From DASZQY01 sp963843565 (GTDB lineage: Bacteria > Pseudomonadota > Alphaproteobacteria > Rhizobiales > Kaistiaceae), in NCBI GenBank assembly GCA_963843565.1, contig CAWJKY010000004.1:62001-126000 (forward strand): a stretch of 64,000 nucleotides of DNA, read 5' to 3'. The position numbers and the translations under genes are program-made. Below are positions 28,087-37,156 of this stretch, piece by piece. Every line of letters starts with the position of its first letter. Positions within the stretch are counted from its first letter, which is position 1. Under the pieces are notes generated by a model, which was not told the origin of the DNA, searched no databases, and saw only the letters and a program-made list of their open reading frames with translations.

Positions 28087-28189
28087 CTGCGTGCTGCGGT
28101 CCTGTTTGTGGTGCATTGCGGCCGAGACTACGGCGCCGTCGCCCGGTAGGGCAAACGCCGGCCAGCGTCATCCACACGTGCAAAGAGAC

Positions 28190-30157
28190 CTACCGGCCAT
28201 CGGCAAGCTGTGTCGGGGCGCCCGGGAAGCCCGCCGCGCCGGCCAGCGCGGCAGCACCTATCAATGGCTGTGGCTTGACCCGTGGCGATGTGCCGGGCTG
28301 CTCCCGGCTGTACTCCGGCACGATCGCCTTCAACACCCGCAGGGTTTCCACGACGTCGCCAGACAGGGCGGCGTCCTCAGCTTTCGCGATCAGTGTGTGG
28401 AGCGTCGTCACGTCGATGAAGCGCGGCTTGGCCATCGCCAGCCCGTCCATGGCCAGCTTCTCGCTGAGCTCGTTCGGGTCGAAGAGCTCCTCGAACAGCT
28501 TCTCGCCGCGCCGCAAGCCGGTGAACACAATCGGAACGTCGATTTCGGGGCGCTTGCCGGCCATGGCGATCATGGTGCGCGCAAGATCGACGATCTTCAC
28601 CGGCTTGCCCATGTCGAGAATGAGAATTCCACCCCTGCGTTCCGGCTCGGCGAGCCCGAACACCGACGCCTGGAGGACGAGTTCAGTCGCCTCGCGGATC
28701 GTCATGAAGTAGCGCTGCATTTCGGGATGCGTGACGGTCACCGGCCCGCCGTTCCGGATTTGCTGTTCGAACAACGGCACCACCGAGCCGTTCGAGCCGA
28801 GAACGTTGCCGAAGCGCACGGTGATGAACCGGGTCTGGCTGTCGGACAGGTCGAGCGCCTGGCAGTAGGCCTCTGCCGCCCGCTTGCTGGCTCCCATGAC
28901 GCTCGCCGGCCGGACCGCCTTGTCCGTCGAGATCATCACGAACGCCTTGACGCCGTGCGCGGCGGCCGCGTCCGCCATGTTGCGCGTGCCGATGAGGTTG
29001 GTCCGCACACCCTCGCAGACGTTGTGCTCGACGAGCGGCACGTGCTTCAGCGCGGCCGCATGGAAGATGAGATCGGGCGCCGTGCCCGCCACGGCGCGCT
29101 CCACCGCCTCACGGTCGCAGACCGAGGCAAGAATACTGACCCGGTCGAGATCGGGATGCGCCGCGGCAATCTCGGCGTCGATCTGGTAAAGGGCAAACTC
29201 GCTGTTATCGAGTATCACCAGCTTGCGCGGCCCGTAGGCGGCGACCTGACGGACAACCTCCGAACCGATGCTGCCGCCACCGCCAGTGACCAGCAGGGTG
29301 CGGTCGCGGATCAACGCGCGGATGCGTTCGACTTCCAGCCGGACCGGAGGCCGACCGAGAAGATCTTCCAGGTTGACCGGTTCGAGGTTCTCCTCGAAGG
29401 CTCCACGGCCCAGCACGTCGGCGCGGCGCGCCACCCGTACGACCGAAGCGCCGACCTGCACCGCAGAGGCGATCACTGACTTCATTAGGTCGCCGTCTTG
29501 CCCGGGCGTCGCGATCAAGAACACATCCGGCTTGAGCTGGCGGCGCGTCAGCCGCTCCAGAGCGTCAGGTAGACCAGCAACCTCCCCGAGAACCTCAGCG
29601 CCGCGCACCTGGAGTCCGACCGAATGCCGCGAGAAAGCCAGGATGCCGACGACCCGATGCCCTTCGTTTGCCTCAAGACCGAAGCGACGAATGAGTGACT
29701 CCGCGTCGCCGACCGTACCGAGGATCAGCAGCTTCTTCTGCGCAGGCGTCCGGCCGGTCGCCGCTGCACGTGACTTGACGCCACGGAAGATCGCGCGCGA
29801 GCCCGACAAAAACAGGATCATCGTCACACCGGCGATCGCCGGGACCGAACGCGGCAGGTCGTTTAGCCGGCTGAAGAAGAAGCTGCCGAGTACGAACAGG
29901 AGGACCGTGGCAACCGATCCGGCGACGATGCGCTGGAAGTCCTGCAGCGAGGCAAACCGCCAATGGCCCTTGTCGACGCCGAAAACAAAGAAGACCGCAA
30001 CCGACGTGGCGGCGAACGCGACGGAATAGACGGCGGCAACATCGGGCTGGGGCAGCGTGTCGAAGTTATAGCGCGCGTAATACGCCAGCCAAAGACTGAC
30101 GCCGCTAACGATGGCGTCATAGCCAATGACCAACGTCCTCCTGGCGATCGGGTTCAT
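28190..30157 (-). CDS. Membrane-bound nucleotide-sugar 4,6-dehydratase (FlaA1/CapD/WbpM type)
   Basis: The 655-residue protein has four N-terminal membrane helices (to about residue 125), a CoA-binding-like Rossmann domain, and a catalytic SDR domain from about 290. The SDR domain has VTGGGGSIGSEVVRQ as the NADP site, MISTDKAVRPASVMGASKR as the active-site segment with Met in place of the usual Tyr, and FGNVLGSNGSV. The family converts UDP-GlcNAc to UDP-4-keto-6-deoxy-GlcNAc, the precursor of QuiNAc, FucNAc and bacillosamine. That fits the fused reductase/phosphoglycosyltransferase at 33.3 kb. The start MNPIARRTLVIGYDA is chosen over a 50-residue extension without motifs. Confidence 0.88.
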   Translation of the reverse strand: MNPIARRTLVIGYDAIVSGVSLWLAYYARYNFDTLPQPDVAAVYSVAFAATSVAVFFVFGVDKGHWRFASLQDFQRIVAGSVATVLLFVLGSFFFSRLNDLPRSVPAIAGVTMILFLSGSRAIFRGVKSRAAATGRTPAQKKLLILGTVGDAESLIRRFGLEANEGHRVVGILAFSRHSVGLQVRGAEVLGEVAGLPDALERLTRRQLKPDVFLIATPGQDGDLMKSVIASAVQVGASVVRVARRADVLGRGAFEENLEPVNLEDLLGRPPVRLEVERIRALIRDRTLLVTGGGGSIGSEVVRQVAAYGPRKLVILDNSEFALYQIDAEIAAAHPDLDRVSILASVCDREAVERAVAGTAPDLIFHAAALKHVPLVEHNVCEGVRTNLIGTRNMADAAAAHGVKAFVMISTDKAVRPASVMGASKRAAEAYCQALDLSDSQTRFITVRFGNVLGSNGSVVPLFEQQIRNGGPVTVTHPEMQRYFMTIREATELVLQASVFGLAEPERRGGILILDMGKPVKIVDLARTMIAMAGKRPEIDVPIVFTGLRRGEKLFEELFDPNELSEKLAMDGLAMAKPRFIDVTTLHTLIAKAEDAALSGDVVETLRVLKAIVPEYSREQPGTSPRVKPQPLIGAAALAGAAGFPGAPTQLADGR

Positions 30158-30649
30158 CCGGTACTCAGTCTCGCACGACCGATCAACGATTGGCGCCCAG
30201 CACGGGAAACCCACTCGATTGAGCCGAAGCCGGCCAATCCTCAACGCCTCACTCAAGGCCCCAGCGGCTGGCAAAGAGCTCCCACAACAGCCTAGACGGC
30301 ACGCCACTGAACTTCAACGGTTTGTTGACGCTCCTATCGCACGCGATTGCGACGACCCACCGGAGGCGGAGCCGTAGCGCCCCCCCAAAATGTCCTACGA
30401 CTACGCCAAGTCGACATCCTTCGCATCCAGACTACTAGGGGGGCACACAGTGCCGCACCGGGCAGAAGGCGTTCGACTTCGGCCCTTCATGCAGAAGACC
30501 AGCTCGACGACCTAGAAAATCGCGGAACCTCCAGTTGAGCGGCATCAACCTCGTCGGTCCCCGATGCCGTGCCAGTTCGCACGCAGCCGGTCGAACGCTT
30601 GCGACGGGCAGGCAAGCGCCATCATCGCCCGAACCGCACTCAGCCGCGC
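30158..30649. other. Gap between the dehydratase and fcl genes
   Basis: This 492-base stretch has no credible gene. It should hold the promoter of the dehydratase gene on the minus strand. I see no clear -35/-10 pair and no terminator hairpin. Confidence 0.5.
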
Positions 30650-31597
30650 TTAACGAATCCTATCCCCATTCGCCTGGTACCACGCGTAGGTAGCCGCGAG
30701 GCCTTCAGATAGATCGACTTGGGGGGCCCAGCCCATGCGCCTGAGTTTCTCACTGTTCATCAACTTGCGCGGCGTCCCCTCCGGCATCTCTCCAACACAG
30801 TCGATGGGACCGGAATAGCCTACAACTTTGGCAATGAGGCGGGCGAGGTCGAGAATGCTGATCTCCTCGCCTGACCCGACGTTGACGTGTTCGGCATCGG
30901 AATAGCTCTTGAGCAGAAACACCAGCGCGTCCGCGCAGTCGTCGACGTGAAGGAACTCACGCAGGGCCCCGCCGCTTCCCCAGATTTCGAAGGGGCCGCC
31001 CGAGCGTTTCGCCGCGTCGGCCTTGCGCATCAGCGCCGGAATGACGTGACTGGTCTGAAGATCGAAGTTGTCGCCCGGCCCATAGAGGTTGGTCGGCATC
31101 GCCGAGATCATGTCGCAGCCGTACTGCTTGCGATACGCCTGGGTGAGCTTTATGCCGGCGATCTTGGCGATCGCGTACCACTCGTTGGTCGGCTCGAGCG
31201 GGCCGGTGAGCAGGCTGTCCTCGGACATCGGCTGCGGCGCGAGCCGCGGGTAGATGCAGCTCGAACCGAGAAGCAGCAACTTGCCGACGCCGTTGCGGTA
31301 CGCGGCGTCGACGATGTTCGCCTCTATCATCAGGTTCCGGTAGATGAACTCGGCCGGCTGCGTGTCGTTGGCAAGAATGCCGCCGACCTTCGCTGCGGCC
31401 ACGATGATCGCGTCGGGCCGATGACCTGCGATCCATGCCTCGGCATCAGCTTGGCGCGTCAGGTCGAGCGCGGTGCGGTCGGCGGTCAGGACCATGCAGT
31501 CCTCGCCCGCCAGCCGGCGCACGATCGCCGAGCCGACCATGCCGCGGTGGCCGGCGACCCAGATGCGCTTGCCGCGCAGATCGAAGCGCTCACTCAT
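30650..31597 (-). CDS. fcl: GDP-L-fucose synthase
   Basis: The 315-residue enzyme epimerises and reduces GDP-4-keto-6-deoxymannose to GDP-L-fucose. IWVAGHRGMVGSAIVRRL is the NADP site. LGSSCIYPRLAPQPM and EWYAIAKIAGIKL give the catalytic Ser, Tyr and Lys. PTNLYGPGDNFD is a Fcl signature. The ATG at 31597 overlaps the stop of gmd copy 2 by 8 bases, so the two enzymes are coupled. The product would supply the alpha-1,2-fucosyltransferase encoded at 37.9 kb. Confidence 0.94.
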   Translation of the reverse strand: MSERFDLRGKRIWVAGHRGMVGSAIVRRLAGEDCMVLTADRTALDLTRQADAEAWIAGHRPDAIIVAAAKVGGILANDTQPAEFIYRNLMIEANIVDAAYRNGVGKLLLLGSSCIYPRLAPQPMSEDSLLTGPLEPTNEWYAIAKIAGIKLTQAYRKQYGCDMISAMPTNLYGPGDNFDLQTSHVIPALMRKADAAKRSGGPFEIWGSGGALREFLHVDDCADALVFLLKSYSDAEHVNVGSGEEISILDLARLIAKVVGYSGPIDCVGEMPEGTPRKLMNSEKLRRMGWAPQVDLSEGLAATYAWYQANGDRIR

Positions 31598-32648
31598 CAA
31601 ACCGACGATCTCCATCGGTGGCGCGAAGATCCTGCTGCACCATCTCGCGCACAAGGTCGCGGATCTCTGTTTTGTGATGCCAGCCCAGCACTCTGCGGGC
31701 CTTGCTGGCATCGCCGATCAGCGCTTCCACTTCCGTCGGCCGGAAATAGCGCGGATCGACCTCGACCAGGCAGCGGCCGCTCTGGCTGTCGTAGCCTTTC
31801 TCGCTGACGCCCTCGCCCTTCCACGCGATGGCAATGTCGATCTCGGCGAACGCCCATTCCACGAACTGACGAACGGTCGTCGCAACGCCGGTCGCCAGAA
31901 CGTAATCGTCGGGCTGCGCTTGCTGCAGCATCAGCCACATGCCCTCGGCGTACTCGCGGGCGTGACCCCAGTCGCGCAGGGCGTCGAGGTTTCCGAGAAA
32001 CAGCGGACGCCGGCGCCCCTTCGGGATTTCGGCGACTGCGCGGGTGATCTTGCGCGTGACGAAGGTTTCACCGCGCAGCGGGCTCTCGTGGTTGAACAGA
32101 ATGCCGTTGCTGGCGTGGAGGCCGTACGCCTCGCGGTAGTTGACGGTGATCCAGTAGGCGTAGGCCTTGGCGGCGGCATAGGGAGAGCGCGGGTAGAACG
32201 GCGTGGTCTCGCTCTGCGGCACTTCCTGCACCAGCCCGTACAGCTCGGACGTCGAGGCCTGATAGAAGCGCGTCCGCTCGGTCAATCCCAAGAGCCGGAT
32301 CGCCTCAAGCAGTCGCAGCGTCCCCAACGCATCCGCGTTGGCTGTGTATTCGGGCGTCTCGAAGCTGACCTGCACGTGACTCTGGGCGGCAAGATTATAG
32401 ATTTCGTCCGGCTGGGTCTGTTGCACGATCCGGATCAGATTGGTTCCGTCAGTCATGTCCCCGAAATGCAGGAAGAACCGCTGATTCTTTTCGTGCGGGT
32501 CCTGATAGAGATTCTCGACGCGGCCCGTGTTGAACGAGGAAGAGCGGCGCTTGACGCCGTGGACAAGATAACCCTTGGCGAGCAGAAGTTCCGCGAGGTA
32601 CGCCCCGTCCTGCCCGGTGACGCCGGTAATCAATGCGACTTTCGTCAT
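31590..32648 (-). CDS. gmd: GDP-mannose 4,6-dehydratase, copy 2
   Basis: The 352-residue enzyme is the standard long Gmd. ALITGVTGQDGAYLAELLL is the NADP site. GVKRRSSSFNTGRVENLYQD is the Gmd insert missing from copy 1. FYQASTSELYG and YAAAKAYAYWITVNYREAYG hold the catalytic residues. LGNLDALRDWGHAREYAEGM is the substrate region. The start MTKVALITG at 32648 is the family start. It is paired with fcl, whereas copy 1 is paired with rmd, so each dehydratase has its own reductase. Confidence 0.96.
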   Translation of the reverse strand: MTKVALITGVTGQDGAYLAELLLAKGYLVHGVKRRSSSFNTGRVENLYQDPHEKNQRFFLHFGDMTDGTNLIRIVQQTQPDEIYNLAAQSHVQVSFETPEYTANADALGTLRLLEAIRLLGLTERTRFYQASTSELYGLVQEVPQSETTPFYPRSPYAAAKAYAYWITVNYREAYGLHASNGILFNHESPLRGETFVTRKITRAVAEIPKGRRRPLFLGNLDALRDWGHAREYAEGMWLMLQQAQPDDYVLATGVATTVRQFVEWAFAEIDIAIAWKGEGVSEKGYDSQSGRCLVEVDPRYFRPTEVEALIGDASKARRVLGWHHKTEIRDLVREMVQQDLRATDGDRRFDE

Positions 32649-33332
32649 CCGGCACTCATCCCCCGATCCGATTGATCGCCTCACACCTGCCGCCGCCGCC
32701 GCGGACATGCGCTTCTGCCACGGCGCCGCCGGACGGGCAAGCCGCACAGCGGGCAGCTTGGTTGTAGGTCCCCCGATCGGTTCGTTGCCAGCGACGCAAC
32801 CCGCGTGGTGTGCGCCCGCCGGGGCAGGCTTCGGTATGGAGAAGATTCGGTATGGAGAAGAAATGGTCAGCAACTCTCGACCGCGGCCTGGGCTGGCGAC
32901 GTTCGGCGCGACCGTCTTCCTGACGGCGCCGCCAGCACCGCCGGGCAGCCGCCTCACGCTGCAGGGCAATGGCCTGCTGCTGCTTGTCGTATCCGGGCTC
33001 GCCGGGCTCTACTTGGCGCAGTCATTTCCGCCTTCAGCGCGTTCAGCGTCGGAGCCGAAGACGGGACGGAAATATCGGTCGTCTACGGCGCGGCCCTGAC
33101 CGTCGCGGGCCTGTTTGGCGGTGTCTCGCTGGCGCTCTCGCTTCGCGCACACCCGGCCGCCGCGGCTACGGGTCCCGCCCCCAGATCGGGTCCTCAGCTC
33201 CACTGTACGCCATTAGCCTGCGTCGATAACATTCGGCCCTCGGATGCCGGAGTGCGGTGCGAGTTGTGCGCACAAAGCTGGCGAGCTACGAGATGTCGCC
33301 ACGATTCCCCGGGGAGTGGAATAGTTAACCAA
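32649..33332. other. Gap upstream of gmd copy 2 and the fusion gene
   Basis: These 684 bases separate divergent genes and must hold both promoters. The only possible coding is the two-frame membrane-protein remnant listed separately. Around 32,835 a short direct repeat (GGTATGGAGAAGA) occurs twice in tandem, 16 bases apart. Confidence 0.5.
32863..33166 (+). pseudogene. Possible frameshifted small membrane protein
   Basis: One frame starts at ATG 32863 and ends a hydrophobic helix with LLLLVVSGLAGLYL near 33,014. The other frame continues directly with GAVISAFSAFSVGAEDG and a second helix (YGAALTVAGLFGGVSLAL) up to about 33,155. Joined at about 33,015 they give a plausible two-helix protein. 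Either the gene is broken by one lost base or the sequence has an error. I know no family, and chance hydrophobicity is possible. Confidence 0.3.
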
Positions 33333-34532
33333 ATGCGCATCGTCGTCACCGGAGCGAGCGGCTTCGTCGGTCGGAGCCTCGTTCCGCGGCTGGCCGAATC
33401 CGGCGCCGAGCTTCTTCTCGTCGGCCGCGATCCGGCGGGCCTCCGGGACATCTTCGCCGCCCTTCCCTGCTGCACCTACGAGGAACTGGCAGCCATGGGT
33501 GCCGGTTTCGATTCTGTCGTCCACCTTGCCGTCCTCAACAACGACGCCAAGGCGAGCGACGCCGTGTACGACGCCGTCAACGTCGCTTTCCTTCTGAAGA
33601 CTGTGGCAAGCGCCAGGGAAGCGGGCATCCGCCATTTCATTAACGTTTCGACCGTGCACGCGCTCGACCCCGGCAATGCCAGTGGATACGCGCGGAGCAA
33701 GCGGGAGGCGGTGCGGCGGCTGGCCGAGATCGACGGCATCGATATCGAGACGATCTACCTGCCTGCCGTGATCGGTCGCAGCCTCGCGGGGAAACTGGCG
33801 ATCCTGAGCGACTGGCCCTCGTGGTTGTCACGGCCGGCGCTGGCCGCACTCGCCGCGCTCAGGCCGACGGTCAGCGTCGATCGGTTGGCGGCCTTCGTGC
33901 TCGACGGTAGCGGCCGCAATCCGGACGGCGACACGATCCTCGTCGACGACCAGTCGGCGAATCCGGTTTTCCGATGCTGCAAGCGTCTGACGGACGTTGG
34001 GATCGCCACTGTCGTCATCGTCCTCCTGTGGTGGGCGCTGCTGCTGATCTGGCTGATCGTGAAAGTGACGTCGCCGGGCCCCGGCGTCTTCGCTCAGCAG
34101 CGCGTCGGGCAGAGCGGCCGACCCTTCACCTGCTACAAGTTCCGCACCATGAAGATCGGAACGCCGCAAGCCGGCACCCACGAGGTTTCGGCGAGCACTG
34201 TGACCGGTTTCGGGCGATTCCTGCGCAAGACCAAGCTCGACGAGCTGCCGCAGGCTTGGAATCTCCTGCTGAACGAGGTGAGCCTCGTCGGACCGCGGCC
34301 CTGTCTCCCGGTTCAGGCCGAGCTGGTGGAGCGGCGCCGGCGCGCCGGCGTTCTCTCGATCAAGCCGGGCATCACTGGCCTGGCCCAAATAGAAAACATC
34401 GACATGAGCGACCCAGCGCGATTGGTGAAGTGGGACGCGCGCTATCTTGCACTGCGCTCGCTGCTGCTGGATCTCAAAATCATTCTCCGCACCGCGACCG
34501 GCGGCGGCCAAGGTGACAGAATCGTCGAGTGA
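33333..34532 (+). CDS. Fusion of an NAD-dependent reductase (SDR) and a phosphoglycosyltransferase
   Basis: The 399-residue protein joins two enzymes. Residues 1-205 are a short extended-SDR domain with GASGFVG at 7-13, STVH at 106-109 and catalytic Tyr119 and Lys123 (YARSK). Residues 216-399 are a monotopic phosphoglycosyltransferase, which moves a sugar phosphate to undecaprenyl phosphate. This domain has a hydrophobic re-entrant helix at 222-245, YKFRTM at 268-273, the Asp-Glu catalytic dyad at 303-304 (KLDELPQ), SLVGPRP at 317-322 and IKPGITGLAQI. In Rhizobium etli separate proteins WreQ and WreU do these two steps for QuiNAc. The WbpM-type dehydratase nearby could supply the 4-keto sugar. 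This protein probably starts the repeat unit. The ATG has only a distant GGGGAG upstream. Confidence 0.85.
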   Translation: MRIVVTGASGFVGRSLVPRLAESGAELLLVGRDPAGLRDIFAALPCCTYEELAAMGAGFDSVVHLAVLNNDAKASDAVYDAVNVAFLLKTVASAREAGIRHFINVSTVHALDPGNASGYARSKREAVRRLAEIDGIDIETIYLPAVIGRSLAGKLAILSDWPSWLSRPALAALAALRPTVSVDRLAAFVLDGSGRNPDGDTILVDDQSANPVFRCCKRLTDVGIATVVIVLLWWALLLIWLIVKVTSPGPGVFAQQRVGQSGRPFTCYKFRTMKIGTPQAGTHEVSASTVTGFGRFLRKTKLDELPQAWNLLLNEVSLVGPRPCLPVQAELVERRRRAGVLSIKPGITGLAQIENIDMSDPARLVKWDARYLALRSLLLDLKIILRTATGGGQGDRIVE

Positions 34533-35056
34533 TCCCGATTCGCGGCGCTGGGAATGCAGACAGCGCGCAAACTCCAGTGTCCCGCCCCCCCCAAGGGGCA
34601 CTGGCGCGCTGCGAAGGTTCGTCGCGACAGACCGGCGTCACCTTCCGAGCGGGCAAAAGGCGCCCATAGCTGGGCGACAGACACTCGATCAAAGCATTCC
34701 GCAAAGGCCGTCCGAAGATCCCCCAAGCAGGTGCCAGCTTGATGTAGGCGTTCGATTGCGCGGCCGATAATATGCAAGCGGGAGCTGCGCTTCTGGTTCG
34801 AACGTCGGCCCCGGGGACCAGTAAGCGCCCGAGCAAGGCAACGGTGCGAACCGGTGCGAAATCGCCGAGAATCGAAGCGATTGCCGAGTCGTCGTCATCT
34901 CGGCGCGCGGAACAGTCCTCGGCGGTGACCAAGGATCACGTCGGAATGCCGCCAGAGGCGACGGAGAAAGAAACGCACGGTGATCACGCTGGAAATGCAG
35001 CGGTGCTGGCGGGGCGACGAAACCGAGCCCGCTTTGTGCCCGCCGGTGTCATCGGA
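34533..35056. other. Gap after the fusion gene
   Basis: Nothing in these 524 bases is convincingly coding. The longest open frame, on the minus strand, overlaps the end of the fusion gene and has no recognisable motif. No hairpin terminator is obvious. Confidence 0.45.
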
Positions 35057-35953
35057 TCAGCCCCGGTGAACCTTTTGCCTAGCCGAGCGGATCAACTCGG
35101 CCCACTCGTTCTTCTGGCCCGACGACACTGCGCCCGTCTTTCGTCTTGCGTGCGCCCACGCCGGCGACGAACCCATCAGGGAAATGTCGAGAGCGATGCG
35201 CATTAGAAGCACGAGGCCTGCGCGGAACCTGTTGCCGAGCTCACCGTTATCAGCGAAGTAGCGGTTCTGGACGCCGAACAGGGCGAGGCGGGCATTCAAG
35301 AGCTTGCTAAACGGCACCCGGTCGGGAATCCGATAGGCCAGCAACGTCTCCGGTAGGGTGTGGAAGCGGCTGTCGGCATGGGCCCTCAGCAACAGCTGCT
35401 GGTCCTCGATCCTGTAGCCCTTCGGCTGGACATAGCGATAGCGCCGAAACCACTCGATCCGACCCATCCACGTGGGGTGAGCTAAATAGAATCCACGCCA
35501 CGGCTGGAGGCAGATTTCCTCGTGGGTGATCGCGTATGGCATCTCGCCGAAGACTGTATCGCCTTCGCCAAGGTATACGCACTTTGTGCCAAGAAGATCG
35601 ACCTCAGGATGACTCTCCAAGAAGTCGACTTGGCGTTTCAATCTTTCGGGATGTGCGAAGTCGTCGTGATCCATTCGCGCGAATAGGGGACCGCGGGCAA
35701 GGTCAATCGCCTCGTTCAGGCACGCCACCAAGCCGCGGTTCGCCGAATGCCGTACGACGTGGATCCGTTGGTCAAGGGGTTGCGGCAGGGTGGACAACGA
35801 ATTATCGGTCGACCCATCGTCGATGAGAAGTAGCTCCCAGTTCGTGAAGGTCTGGTCGAGGATGGACTGAACCGCTAGGGGGAGATGGTCAGCGCCATTG
35901 AGGACCGGCAGTGCCACACTGACCAACGGGGAAGCTAAAGGCATGCGCGGCAT
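35057..35953 (-). CDS. Glycosyltransferase family 2
   Basis: The 298-residue enzyme has the classic GT2 start PLVSVALPVLNGADHLPLAV. LLLIDDGSTDNSL is the nucleotide-binding Asp motif and ARMDHDDFAHPERL is the metal-binding DxD region. YRIEDQQLLLRAHADS is the catalytic-base region. The donor sugar is unknown. It lies 15 bases downstream of a GT4 gene in the same direction, and probably belongs to the same operon, which extends back towards the fucosyltransferase gene. Met4 is an alternative start. Confidence 0.85.
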   Translation of the reverse strand: MPRMPLASPLVSVALPVLNGADHLPLAVQSILDQTFTNWELLLIDDGSTDNSLSTLPQPLDQRIHVVRHSANRGLVACLNEAIDLARGPLFARMDHDDFAHPERLKRQVDFLESHPEVDLLGTKCVYLGEGDTVFGEMPYAITHEEICLQPWRGFYLAHPTWMGRIEWFRRYRYVQPKGYRIEDQQLLLRAHADSRFHTLPETLLAYRIPDRVPFSKLLNARLALFGVQNRYFADNGELGNRFRAGLVLLMRIALDISLMGSSPAWAHARRKTGAVSSGQKNEWAELIRSARQKVHRG

Positions 35954-35968
35954 CGCTCGCTATATACC

Positions 35969-37150
35969 TCAGGATCCGGCTGTGTCTTGCTTGTCACCCG
36001 CCGCTTCTTCGGCTCGATCAACGCCAAGTAACCCCGCCAATGCATTGCCCACGAACCGAGGATGAAATTGTGTCCGTGCCGCATCCAGGCCGAAGGCGCT
36101 CAGTTCTTGCCAGGCCGTTTCATCGGTGACAAGCCGATCAATCTCGCGTGCAGCTTCGGATTCATTCGCGACCGCGACACCGCCCGGAAGACCAGGGATG
36201 CAGCCGCTTGCTCTCGCCACGAACGGCGTCGCGGTCGCCATTGCATCGAGCAGCACCAGCGGCTGGCATTCTGTATGCGAGCCCAACAAAAGCAGGATCG
36301 CATGCTCATACGCGGCGAACAAGGCGTCCCCGCTGACCCCCTCATGAAAGCGGACCGACCCAGCCACGCCAAGTTCCCTGGCGATATCGCGCAGGCGCTG
36401 AGTAAAGGGCGTGAAAGCTTGGCCGAAAAACCGCAGCGGGATCTCGTTGCGGGCGGCAGAGCGTGCGTAGGCGCGCAGAACAAAATCGTGTCCCTTGAGA
36501 CGATCGTATGCTCCCACCGCCGCTAGATAGTGGCGCTCGGCACGCGGCGCCGTTGCTGTCGTGGAACGATTGGCTGCCGGGGCGGCATTGGGTATAACCC
36601 ACGATCGCACACCGAGCGTTCGCGCCAAGCGAGCGTCGGCGAACCGACAATCGCAACCATCCTCGGCCAGGAAGATCATGCCGTCGAGGCGTCGCATTCG
36701 CGCCGGCAGCCGCCAGCGATAGGGCCGCCAGGCCAGCCAGCGGAGTGCCGAACGAAGCCGCTGGAATTCGATCACCAGTTCGGTCGCGAGCCCATGGCTG
36801 TATACGTATTTGCGGCCCTTGATGGAATCGAGCATCCGCAGCGGAATGTCTGTGCTCCAGATCTGCCAGCCGTTCATCACCACCGCGTCGAAAGCGCTGG
36901 CCGTCAGGAAGTCGGCATAGCTCCGCACATCTCCCGACAGCCCGTGCAGCAGCGATTCGTCGCCGCGCACCCGGAATCTCTCGATAAAGGCCCCTGACCC
37001 GGGGTCGATGCACCTGCTGCGTGCGTCGCCGCCGGTTGCGACGGTCACGTCGACCCCCCGTGCCGTGAGTCCGGCCGCCTGCCGCTGAACCGCGTTGCCG
37101 AGGCCGCTGTTCAGCGGCGGGAAAGTGGGGGACGTGATAAGTACATGCAT
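35969..37150 (-). CDS. Glycosyltransferase family 4
   Basis: The 393-residue protein is a GT-B fold retaining transferase. The N-terminal loop is MHVLITSPTFPPLNSGLGNA. The C-terminal domain has AVGAYDRLKGHDFVLRAYA, VRFHEGVSGDALFAAYEHA and LLLGSHTECQPLVLLDAMAT, where the E-x7-E motif binds the donor nucleotide. It is encoded 6 bases after the frameshifted methyltransferase and 15 bases before a GT2 gene, so these genes look like one operon. The donor is not predictable. Confidence 0.82.
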   Translation of the reverse strand: MHVLITSPTFPPLNSGLGNAVQRQAAGLTARGVDVTVATGGDARSRCIDPGSGAFIERFRVRGDESLLHGLSGDVRSYADFLTASAFDAVVMNGWQIWSTDIPLRMLDSIKGRKYVYSHGLATELVIEFQRLRSALRWLAWRPYRWRLPARMRRLDGMIFLAEDGCDCRFADARLARTLGVRSWVIPNAAPAANRSTTATAPRAERHYLAAVGAYDRLKGHDFVLRAYARSAARNEIPLRFFGQAFTPFTQRLRDIARELGVAGSVRFHEGVSGDALFAAYEHAILLLLGSHTECQPLVLLDAMATATPFVARASGCIPGLPGGVAVANESEAAREIDRLVTDETAWQELSAFGLDAARTQFHPRFVGNALAGLLGVDRAEEAAGDKQDTAGS

Positions 37151-37156
37151 GAGAGA

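Noticed and set aside
26479..28149. 556-codon plus-strand frame opposite the O-antigen ligase-like gene
   Set aside because: It has no motif and is rich in charged, shadow-type residues. The minus strand encodes clear membrane helices with the Wzy_C signature.
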